From Crocinitomix catalasitica ATCC 23190 (GTDB lineage: Bacteria; Bacteroidota; Bacteroidia; Flavobacteriales_D; Crocinitomicaceae): 64,000 nucleotides of DNA. Shown here one piece after another: positions 17,059 to 24,245 of the stretch. A model generated the notes under the pieces. That model had not been told where the DNA came from. It did not search any database and saw only the letters and a program-made list of their open reading frames with translations. The position numbers and the translations under genes are program-made. The DNA is taken from the NCBI RefSeq assembly GCF_000621625.1, contig NZ_JHXV01000007.1:1-64000 (forward strand). Direction: 5' to 3'. Within the stretch, counting starts at the first letter, position 1. Every line of letters starts with the position of its first letter.

Positions 17059-19485
17059 TTAAATTTTTCCTTTAATTGCTTCAGTTACATTAATAATATG
17101 ATCACCAACTTTTTCACAAGAAGAGAATAAGTTACTGAATACCATACTGCTTTCCATGTTCACTGTTGAGTTGGTCATGTTGGCAATATGTTCCGTTCTC
17201 ATTTCATCACGTTTCTTATTAATTCTTGTCTCAATAAGATTCGCAGATTCAAGAGAAACACCATCCCAATCTGAATTTAAGTTTTCAATCATTTGAATGA
17301 AGGCTTTATCAATTAAGCCAAACATTTCGAATAAACTCTCGCGTTGTTCTGGCATGAACCACACTTTCAGTTCTTCTTTTCTTTCAAGTGTTTTTGACAT
17401 TTGATAGAAAATATCTCCAATTCGTTCAAGGTCATTCACGATACTGTTCATCGAACGAACCTGTTGAGCTGTTTTTTCAGACATTTCACCTTCAGAAACT
17501 TTTGCTAGATAAGTAGCAACTTCAATCTCTACACGGTCAGTAATTTCTTCGTATTTATGAAGCTTATCGTGTAATTTAGATTTCTTTTTCTTGTTCTGCT
17601 CGATCAATAACATTTGTGTGAATTTTGACATTCTACTTGTTATCTCACCGAATTTAGCAACTTCTTTCTTCGCTTCTAATATTGAGATATCAGGCGTACT
17701 CATGATACCACCACCAATATAATCTAAATGGAATTCCTCATCAGCCGCGCCTTTAGACTTTACGGTCTTTTCTGCCATTCTAACCAACCATGGAACAAAA
17801 GGAAGTAGTACGATTACATTCAATAAGTTAAATGCCGTATGGAACATCGCCAATCCTGTATTTGCATAATTCCCATCAGCAAATGGATCACCTTCCATGA
17901 AGTAAGCAATACCTTTTAAAATATAAGCGAAGAATATCAATGCCCAGGTAACACCAATAATATTAAATAGAGAGTGAATTCTAGCTGATCGTTTCGCGTG
18001 TACATTACCAATTAGGGATGCGATTTCAGCAGTAATAGTCGTTCCAATATTTTCACCTAGAATCATTGCTGCAGCGACTTCAAAAGGAATGACATTACCA
18101 GCAACCAAAGTCATTGTCAAGGCCATTGCTGCAGATGAAGACTGGATGACAACTGTAACTAATGCACCTAGTATTACAAACATAACTGGACCGTACCAAG
18201 CATCTTTAAAGTCAACGAAAAATTGAACAATAGATGAATCCGTTCCTAATGCTGGAACAGAATCTTTTAAAGAGTCAAGTCCCATAAATAGTAAAGAGAA
18301 ACCGATAATAACACTTGCCCATGCTTTAGCTTTTCCTTTACTAAAAAATAAAAGAGGTGCACCAAAAGCAATAAACACAAAAGCGTAAGAACTTAAACTA
18401 ACTTTAAATCCAAATAGTAAAATTAACCAAGCCGTTAGGGTTGTTCCGATATTGGCACCCATCATCACACCTGCAGATTGTCTTAAAGTTAATAAACCCG
18501 CATTTACAAAACTAACAGTCATTACGGTGGTCACGGATGATGATTGAACAACAGATGTGATTCCAAATCCAGTAAGTACACCTGAAATTCTATTCGATGT
18601 GATTGAACCTAACATGTTTCTCAAACTCGATCCAGCTGCTTTTTGCAGACCTTCACTCATAATTTTCATACCGAAAATGAACATACCTAAAGAACCGATT
18701 AGCACTAATAGTTTAAAGATACCCCAAGTTCGTTCAGCTTCAAACTTTGATTCTTTAGACCAAACAATTTGATCATCTAGTTTTAAACCTACTTTGTAAA
18801 CGTATTTTTCACCACCAACTAATTCCTCTAATTTCCATTTTACTTTATTAATGTCTACAGCGTCTTCAATTATCCAAGGCGATTTACTTGCATCATCAGC
18901 ATTTTGTTTTTTACCAATACTTGTATTGTATTTGATAATGTAATTAGCATTGGGATAAACTGAAAGTAATTCTGCTAATTTATTTGGCTCAATAGCCCAA
19001 TAAAGTTCAGCTGCTTCTTCTTTGTCTTTATTAGCGTTAACCTTGAAGATTGATTTACTTAATGTATTGAAATGATGAATTTCGTCATCATAAACGATAT
19101 CTTTTTTTGACGATCCACCACCAATTTTATATTCAAAAATGAGATTTTCTTCAATATCATTTATCGTAATAGCACCAGTTTTATTCGCAGCGCTTAATTG
19201 GTTCCATTTTTTGTCCCCCATTTTTCTATAACGAATGCCAACAAATGATTTAACTGGCTTTATAGTAGACCAATTAATATTAATTGTACCCGTGTCAAAT
19301 AACGCCAGTGTGAGACTGTCGAAATTGTTTTCAAAAGAAAAAACCAGGTTTTTTAATTCAAATTTTGCATCAAATAATTCGGTTGAATCAGTTCGATTAG
19401 AATTCGCCAAAAAACTATTTTGATTGGCTTGAAGTGTTATAGACCACAGTATGGTCATTAAAACGAAAAGTGATTTCTTCATCAA
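17059..19485 (-). CDS. Na+/phosphate cotransporter with N-terminal periplasmic domain and C-terminal PhoU domain
   Basis: An 808-residue membrane protein. A signal-like helix is at 1-20. Residues about 25-250 form an extracytoplasmic region with fibronectin-like stretches (SFVGIRYRKMGDKKWNQL, YVYKVGLKL). Na_Pi_cotrans domains follow from about 255 to 565, with the two inverted QSSS motifs (VVQSSSVTTVMTV and VVIQSSSAAMALTM). A cytoplasmic PhoU-like helical domain spans about 595-808 (VRSMNSIVNDLERIGDIFYQ). Role: sodium-driven Pi import, with PhoU probably gating uptake. It is divergent from a porin pseudogene, with Pho-box-like repeats between them. Confidence 0.92.
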   Translation of the reverse strand: MMKKSLFVLMTILWSITLQANQNSFLANSNRTDSTELFDAKFELKNLVFSFENNFDSLTLALFDTGTININWSTIKPVKSFVGIRYRKMGDKKWNQLSAANKTGAITINDIEENLIFEYKIGGGSSKKDIVYDDEIHHFNTLSKSIFKVNANKDKEEAAELYWAIEPNKLAELLSVYPNANYIIKYNTSIGKKQNADDASKSPWIIEDAVDINKVKWKLEELVGGEKYVYKVGLKLDDQIVWSKESKFEAERTWGIFKLLVLIGSLGMFIFGMKIMSEGLQKAAGSSLRNMLGSITSNRISGVLTGFGITSVVQSSSVTTVMTVSFVNAGLLTLRQSAGVMMGANIGTTLTAWLILLFGFKVSLSSYAFVFIAFGAPLLFFSKGKAKAWASVIIGFSLLFMGLDSLKDSVPALGTDSSIVQFFVDFKDAWYGPVMFVILGALVTVVIQSSSAAMALTMTLVAGNVIPFEVAAAMILGENIGTTITAEIASLIGNVHAKRSARIHSLFNIIGVTWALIFFAYILKGIAYFMEGDPFADGNYANTGLAMFHTAFNLLNVIVLLPFVPWLVRMAEKTVKSKGAADEEFHLDYIGGGIMSTPDISILEAKKEVAKFGEITSRMSKFTQMLLIEQNKKKKSKLHDKLHKYEEITDRVEIEVATYLAKVSEGEMSEKTAQQVRSMNSIVNDLERIGDIFYQMSKTLERKEELKVWFMPEQRESLFEMFGLIDKAFIQMIENLNSDWDGVSLESANLIETRINKKRDEMRTEHIANMTNSTVNMESSMVFSNLFSSCEKVGDHIINVTEAIKGKI

Positions 19486-19505
19486 TTTTTATTTAAAAAG
19501 TAGCG

Positions 19506-19513
19506 CAAAAGTA
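19506..19513 (-). promoter_or_regulatory. -7 box candidate of the Na/Pi cotransporter gene
   Basis: Minus-strand TACTTTTG matches TAnnTTTG and lies about 20 bp upstream of the ATG. There is no TTTG at the proper -33 distance. Instead the tandem TTAACA repeat at 19547-19563 starts 33 bp upstream, the arrangement expected for an activator-dependent promoter. Confidence 0.5.
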
Positions 19514-19546
19514 GTGCTTTGGCAATGTAATTAATTTTATTCAATG

Positions 19547-19563
19547 TTAACATTGTGTTAACA
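19547..19563. promoter_or_regulatory. candidate Pho box: tandem TTAACA repeats, 11-bp period
   Basis: TTAACATTGTGTTAACA: two exact TTAACA units whose starts are 11 bp apart. This is the same layout as Bacillus PhoP boxes and has the 11-bp spacing of PhoB direct repeats. It sits between the Na/Pi cotransporter and porin genes. A PhoB-family regulator is the likely ligand, by inference. Confidence 0.55.
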
Positions 19564-19677
19564 AACTATCGGCATCATTTTTCCGATTTAGAAATAAAAC
19601 TCAAAATTTATTACTGTAGTGCTTTTATAATGAGGTGTTTACAATTTGGTTTAGTCTAAATAATGGGTGTTCCGATG

Positions 19678-19693
19678 TTAAGAAAACATTAAG
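19678..19693 (+). promoter_or_regulatory. candidate Pho box: tandem TTAAG repeats, 11-bp period
   Basis: TTAAG at 19678-19682 and again at 19689-19693, 11 bp apart, in the porin upstream region. They are weaker than the TTAACA pair but share its period. Confidence 0.35.
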
Positions 19694-19716
19694 TATATTA
19701 CCAATACATTATTCAA

Positions 19717-19735
19717 ACGTTAATTAAACGTGATA
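19717..19735 (+). promoter_or_regulatory. candidate Pho box: ACGT repeats, 11-bp period
   Basis: ACGTTAATTAA followed immediately by ACGTGATA: the ACGT words start at 19717 and 19728. The repeat abuts a GATATTTG word (19732-19739), a possible imperfect -7 box of the porin gene. Confidence 0.35.
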
Positions 19736-19760
19736 TTTGCACAAAATTTTAAATAATCAT

Positions 19761-20983
19761 ATGAATTTTAAGCTATTAATAATTGCACTTATAATATCGG
19801 CTATGACGGTGTTAAGCTCGAATGTAAATGCACAATATTTCCCAGATTCTTTTGGTAAAGGATTAAAAGTGGTTGGTAAAGATTCAACCTTTGCTATTCG
19901 TTTTGGTTTGAGATTTCAAACACTTATGTCAAATGGATGGGATGTAACGAACGATGATTTGAGTAAAATAGGCAATCATGAAAGCAGTTTTTTATTAAGA
20001 CGTTCAAGATTTAAATTCGATGGTTTTATTTTGAATCCCAAATTGAGTTATAAATTGGAGTTTAGTTTATCTAATAGAGATCAATTGGGTGGTCATAATG
20101 CAGAACATGGTTTTACACCTCTTTATATGCGTGATGCTTATGTTAAATGGAATTTTTATAAGAATTTCTCCATTCGAGCTGGCCAAGGTAAACTTCCGGG
20201 AAATAGAGAGCGTGTAATTTCTTCAGCAAATTTACAATTGGTTGATCGATCAATTTTGAACAGTAAATTTAACATAGATAGAGATTTAGGATTAGTCGTA
20301 GATCACCATTTTAAAATCGGTGAGAACTTCACCTTTAAAGAAATTGTATCGATGAGTAATGGTGAAGGAATTGGTATTACAGGTAATAATATTGGTGGTT
20401 ATGATTATACATTCAGATTAGAAATGTTACCATTCGGTAATTTTAAATCAAAAGGAGACTATTTAGATTAGCAATAGCCGCAACTTATGACTTAAATGTA
20501 AATGCAGCTCGTCAGTCTGGTCAGTTGGGGGCCTTTATTTATAATCTTGATGGCACGCATACAGGAAAGACATTGCAAACAACGTTTGTAGATTTTATTC
20601 TTAAATATAAAGGACTAAGTGTAATGGGAGAATATGCCATGCGATCGACAACGGATGGCAATTTTAATATTTATGATGATGTGGATCCAACACAGCTTGT
20701 TGGTACCTATTATGTAGGGAATGCATACAATATTATGGCCGGTTGGTTATTTAATAATAATATAGAATTAACAGGAAGATATACACATGTACAACCAGAA
20801 GTTGGGGTAGGGTCAAATATAACCGAATCTACTTTGGGACTTTCTAAGTATTTTGTTGGACATAAACTTAAGATTCAGACTGACGTAACGTACCGTCAAT
20901 TGAATTTTGCAAATGATATTAGTACAAATGGTGGTGCAGATGATTACTTATTCTGGCGTCTTCAATTAGATGTACATTTTTAA
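19761..20983 (+). pseudogene. phosphate-selective porin (OprP/OprO-like), frameshifted
   Basis: ATG 19761 begins a clear signal peptide (MNFKLLIIALIISAMTVLSS to NAQ). The barrel follows with LRFQTLMSNGWDV, SFLLRRSRFKFDG, YMRDAYVKWNFYKNFSIRAG and QGKLPGNRERVISS, as in Bacteroidota OprP/OprO porins. The frame stops at 20469-20471. The continuing homology (AIAATYDLNVNAARQSGQLG) lies one frame over, up to 20983. Adding one base near 20465 gives Gly-Asp-Tyr-Leu-Arg-Leu-Ala-Ile and makes 19761-20983 exactly 408 codons. It is therefore a single-base deletion in an otherwise intact gene, or a sequencing error. The gene is divergent from the Na/Pi cotransporter and is expected to bring phosphate across the outer membrane. 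Confidence 0.88.
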
Positions 20984-21100
20984 TTGAAAAGGCGTTTAAT
21001 GGAACCTTTTTTTGATGCTAATAAATTGTTAACTTAATATTATGTGTTTGGTTTATCTACTAGACCACTACATTTATTAACTAATTTTGACGAAAAAACA

Positions 21101-21781
21101 ATGAGCAATTCAGTACTTGTAATAGATGATGAGCAAGACATCAGAGTGTTAATAAAATATAACCTCGAACAAGAAGGGTTTACCGTGACTGAAGCGGATA
21201 ACGGAGCTAGTGGGTTGGAATTAGCCAAGAAAAACATTCCAGATTTAATTCTATTGGATGTGATGATGCCAGGAATGGATGGAATTGAAACATGTGAAAA
21301 ATTAAAAGATATTCCTGAATTAGCCAATACGATGATCTGTTTTTTAACAGCGCGTGGAGAGGATTATTCTCAAATTGCTGGATTTGATGCTGGGGCTGAT
21401 GATTATATAACAAAGCCAATTAAGCCTAAGGTATTGGTAAGTAGAATCGCTGCAATTTTGAGAAGAAAGTATGATGGCGAAGCACAAAAAAACGATATAA
21501 ACGATAACGAAAAATCAATTCGTATTGATAGAGAACGTTACTTGATTACTAAGGATGGTGAAGAGTTATTTTTACCTCGTAAAGAATTCGAATTATTGGC
21601 ATTGCTAATGTCTAAACCAGGAAAAGTTTTCCACCGTGATTCTATCATGAATAGTGTATGGGGAACAGATGTTGTAGTTGGAGACAGAACAATAGACGTT
21701 CATATTAGAAAGCTAAGAGAAAAAATAGGCGATTCGCATATTGTAACTGTAAAAGGGGTAGGTTATAAATTCGAGAATTAA
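21101..21781 (+). CDS. OmpR/PhoB-family response regulator (first of two)
   Basis: A response regulator of about 226 residues. The receiver domain has Asp9/Asp10, the phospho-acceptor Asp53 (LILLDVMMPG), Thr83 and Lys105. The winged-helix effector (about 130-226) shows PRKEFELLALLMSKPGKVFH, RDSIMNSVWG and TIDVHIRKLREKIG, ending KGVGYKF. ATG 21101 is chosen over an upstream 19-codon extension because a TAATTTTG -7 box lies at 21082-21089. No histidine kinase is adjacent. Position next to Na/Pi transporter and porin genes suggests a PhoB role. It is closely related to the regulator at 23577. Confidence 0.92.
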   Translation: MSNSVLVIDDEQDIRVLIKYNLEQEGFTVTEADNGASGLELAKKNIPDLILLDVMMPGMDGIETCEKLKDIPELANTMICFLTARGEDYSQIAGFDAGADDYITKPIKPKVLVSRIAAILRRKYDGEAQKNDINDNEKSIRIDRERYLITKDGEELFLPRKEFELLALLMSKPGKVFHRDSIMNSVWGTDVVVGDRTIDVHIRKLREKIGDSHIVTVKGVGYKFEN

Positions 21782-21834
21782 TTTGATAGATTACCATCAT
21801 TTGAGGGATTAAATAATTGATATATTTTTAAACT

Positions 21835-21858
21835 AAAATAGTGTGTGTGCACTATTTT
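21835..21858. promoter_or_regulatory. perfect inverted repeat, probable TetR operator
   Basis: Arms AAAATAGTG (21835-21843) and CACTATTTT (21850-21858) flank a 6-bp TGTGTG spacer. It overlaps the promoter just upstream of a TATTTTTG -7 box (21862-21869) and the TetR-gene ATG at 21874, so autoregulation is likely. Confidence 0.6.
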
Positions 21859-21873
21859 TTTTATTTTTGGGTG

Positions 21874-22488
21874 ATGTCAAAAACACGTGAAAAAATATTG
21901 AGAGCGGCACGTTTACTGTTTAATCGGGATGGTGTTGCGAATGTTAGTCAGCGAATGATTGCAAACCATATTGCAATAAGTCCAGGGAACTTGACTTATC
22001 ATTTCCAAAAAAGACAAGAAATTATTGATGCGCTATTTGAGGAGATGGTTGATAATTTTGAAGCGGTAAAGCCAAAAGGCCAAGCTGTCGAATCTGTATT
22101 GCCTGATTTAGAGAAGTGGTTAAAAGCCATGTATAAGGTCCAGTTCGATTTTCGATTTATACCAACTAATTTTGCATTTATTACTTATTCCAATCAGGCT
22201 ATAAAAAAGGCATACGCTAAATTAGCCAAGGCGCGCGGAGAAGTTTTTAATAGTTTTATTGATGTATTGATCAGTGAAAATTTAATGCGTGATCAAGAAT
22301 TGACAAATGAGTACGAATTGTTTTTAAAAAGATTCCAATTATTAAGTGATCACTGGGTATTGAATGTGCAAAACATTGAAGAGGAGGTAAGTCTAAAACA
22401 TACCCGTGAGTATACTCAAAATGTGATGCAATCACTATACCCTTATCTCACGGAAAAGGGTAAGAAAAAGTTTAATCAACTTGCATAG
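21874..22488 (+). CDS. TetR/AcrR-family transcriptional regulator
   Basis: A regulator of 204 residues. The N-terminal HTH (about 3-50) reads TREKILRAARLLFNRDGVAN, then VSQRMIANHIAISPGNLTYHF with the usual Gly-Asn-Leu-Thr-Tyr-His turn. The ligand domain (about 60-204) is helical, without a recognised family. ATG 21874 is used instead of a start 11 codons upstream, whose hydrophobic leader (VHYFFYFWV) reads through the operator and -7 box. The target is unknown. The gene lies between two PhoB-like regulators and a small outer-membrane protein gene. Confidence 0.85.
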   Translation: MSKTREKILRAARLLFNRDGVANVSQRMIANHIAISPGNLTYHFQKRQEIIDALFEEMVDNFEAVKPKGQAVESVLPDLEKWLKAMYKVQFDFRFIPTNFAFITYSNQAIKKAYAKLAKARGEVFNSFIDVLISENLMRDQELTNEYELFLKRFQLLSDHWVLNVQNIEEEVSLKHTREYTQNVMQSLYPYLTEKGKKKFNQLA

Positions 22489-22590
22489 GCTTATTCCAAC
22501 CTAAATCATTTTTATTACGTTATTCACGTTAGACAAATTAGATATTATTAATTTTTATTTAAATTGCGGAAAACTTAAAAATCTTAAAAA

Positions 22591-23358
22591 ATGAAAAAGC
22601 TATTACTAGGACTATTCTTCGTAAGTGCATTCACAGTAAATGCACAACAAAAGAATGCTGTTAAATTCACAATTTCTCCGGGATTAGTACTCTCGAATAA
22701 TTTAGGATTTAACTACGAACGTAAATTAGGGGATCGTATCTCATTAAATACACGTTTTAACTTCTCAGCAAAAAACAAAGTGCCTTTTAATGGTTTAGCG
22801 AAATTATTCGTTGGTGATTTATTAGAAGATGAAGGTGTAAATTCAGACTTTTTAAATACTAAAATATCATCTTACGGTTTCAATTTTCAATTCAAATATT
22901 TCCCAGGAGCAGGTGCTTTACATGGTTTTTATTTAACACCATATTTTGGTTTTCAAAATGGTAAAATGGATGACTTTACATTCGATTTCCCAGACAGTAA
23001 TGATCCTTCAATTGAACACGAAGGTCGAGTTGGAGCAAAATTCAACTACTTTGGAGCAGGAATTGGCTTAGGTAATCAATTTGTTTTTGGGAACGGTTTC
23101 ACAATGGATATCCTATGGGTCGGTTTAGGCTGGGGGATGAATAAATTAACGATTAACGGAACAGATCCTTCTGGAGATGTAAATTATGAAGAAATTCATA
23201 ACGACGTTCAACAGTTTAGACAAGATAATGCAGTTGCTATAGAGGATTTATACGCAAAAGTAAATTCTTCTTACACAAGTAATTCAATTGATATAATTGT
23301 TAAACACCCATTTCCTTATGTGAAACTTTTAAACTTTTCACTAGGATTTGCATTCTAA
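22591..23358 (+). CDS. secreted outer-membrane beta-barrel protein, uncharacterised
   Basis: A 255-residue protein with a signal peptide ending NAQ (1-18). Alternating strands with aromatic ends (NNLGFNYERKLGDRISLNTR, YGFNFQFKYFPGAGALHGFY, YFGAGIGLGNQFVFGNGFTM) fit an 8-10 strand barrel. The C-terminal strand ends with Phe (LLNFSLGFAF), as outer-membrane proteins do. The insert at about 195-230 is polar. I do not recognise a specific family. It has its own strong terminator. A 9-bp-period ACGTTA repeat occurs near 22517-22531 in its upstream region. Confidence 0.75.
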   Translation: MKKLLLGLFFVSAFTVNAQQKNAVKFTISPGLVLSNNLGFNYERKLGDRISLNTRFNFSAKNKVPFNGLAKLFVGDLLEDEGVNSDFLNTKISSYGFNFQFKYFPGAGALHGFYLTPYFGFQNGKMDDFTFDFPDSNDPSIEHEGRVGAKFNYFGAGIGLGNQFVFGNGFTMDILWVGLGWGMNKLTINGTDPSGDVNYEEIHNDVQQFRQDNAVAIEDLYAKVNSSYTSNSIDIIVKHPFPYVKLLNFSLGFAF

Positions 23359-23378
23359 TATTTACGCTTACTTACATT

Positions 23379-23407
23379 AAAGGGGGAATTTATTCCCCCT
23401 TTTTTTG
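23379..23407 (+). terminator. intrinsic terminator of the outer-membrane protein gene
   Basis: The stem AAAGGGGGAAT / ATTCCCCCTTT with a short loop runs into a T-tract, 20 bp after the stop. Confidence 0.9.
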
Positions 23408-23509
23408 TGCCCAATTTTAGCTGGAACTATTTTCTTGGAATGAAGTATGTATAGCTTATTTTAAATTTTGTAGAATTAATATTAATTTAATATTGATAAT
23501 AGTTTAGCA

Positions 23510-23535
23510 TAACATAGCGTTAACCCATTCGTAAT
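23510..23535 (+). promoter_or_regulatory. candidate Pho box: three TAAC/TAAT units, 11-bp period
   Basis: TAAC at 23510, TAAC at 23521 and TAAT at 23532 form three tandem 11-bp units. They end 21 bp upstream of the TAGTTTTG -7 box (23557-23564) of the second response regulator gene. The arrangement suggests activation or autoregulation by a PhoB-type regulator. Confidence 0.5.
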
Positions 23536-23556
23536 ACAAATTGGCTCTTTACTCAG

Positions 23557-23564
23557 TAGTTTTG
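23557..23564 (+). promoter_or_regulatory. -7 box of the second response regulator gene
   Basis: TAGTTTTG fits TAnnTTTG and lies 12 bp before ATG 23577. No normal -33 box is seen, consistent with activation from the repeats at 23510-23535. Confidence 0.5.
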
Positions 23565-23576
23565 TAAGAAAAATTA

Positions 23577-24245
23577 ATGCAGGAGTACAGATTGTTACTG
23601 GTAGATGATGAAAAGGATATTTTAAAGTTATTGCAATATAACTTTGAACTTGAAGGGATGAATGTGCATACAGCTCAAACGGGTAAAGATGCCATTGATT
23701 TGGCTTTGAGTCTAATTCCAAATGTTATTCTGCTCGACGTAATGTTACCGGATATTGACGGAATAGAGGTCTGTGAGATTCTTAGAAAAAACCCTGTTTT
23801 AAATAATACAATTATTATTTTTCTATCCGCTAGAGGAGAGGACTATTCGCAAGTTGCAGGATATAGAGCTGGTGCTGATGATTATATTGTTAAGCCCATT
23901 CGAATCAAAGTTTTATTGCATAAAATAAAAGCTTTATTAGATAGAAATAGGGATTATAATGATTTTGAAAGCATCAATAATATGCAGATCGATTCCGATA
24001 GATTTTCAATAATGAAAGATGGGAAAGAATCGATTATTCCTAAAAAAGAATTTGAGTTATTGTCTTATTTAATGAGTTCGCCAGATAAAGTATTCCGCAG
24101 AGAAGAGATCTTGTCTGAGGTATGGGGAGACGCTTTTATCGGAGACAGAACCATAGATGTTCATGTCCGTAAATTACGAGAGAAATTCGGTCGTGAAATA
24201 ATTCGAACAGTGAAAGGTGTTGGTTACCGATTTATGGGTAATTAG
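23577..24245 (+). CDS. OmpR/PhoB-family response regulator (second of two)
   Basis: A 222-residue response regulator. The receiver has Asp10/Asp11, phospho-acceptor Asp54 (VILLDVMLPD), Ser84 and Lys106. The winged-helix domain (about 125-222) reads PKKEFELLSYLMSSPDKVFR, REEILSEVWG and TIDVHVRKLREKFG, ending KGVGYRF. It shares the GEDYSQ(I/V)AG...AGADDYI stretch with the regulator at 21101, so the two are paralogues. No kinase is adjacent. It has its own promoter with Pho-box-like repeats. Its TAG stop interleaves with the stop of the convergent M14 gene. Confidence 0.92.
   Translation: MQEYRLLLVDDEKDILKLLQYNFELEGMNVHTAQTGKDAIDLALSLIPNVILLDVMLPDIDGIEVCEILRKNPVLNNTIIIFLSARGEDYSQVAGYRAGADDYIVKPIRIKVLLHKIKALLDRNRDYNDFESINNMQIDSDRFSIMKDGKESIIPKKEFELLSYLMSSPDKVFRREEILSEVWGDAFIGDRTIDVHVRKLREKFGREIIRTVKGVGYRFMGN

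Noticed and set aside
20525-20983. A separate 152-residue porin-like gene after the first porin frame
   Set aside because: The frames join into one 408-codon gene after adding a single base, and barrel homology continues across the junction. It is one frameshifted gene.
22517-22531. ACGTTA repeat upstream of the outer-membrane protein gene as a Pho box
   Set aside because: The period is 9 bp rather than 11, so it does not fit the proposed box.
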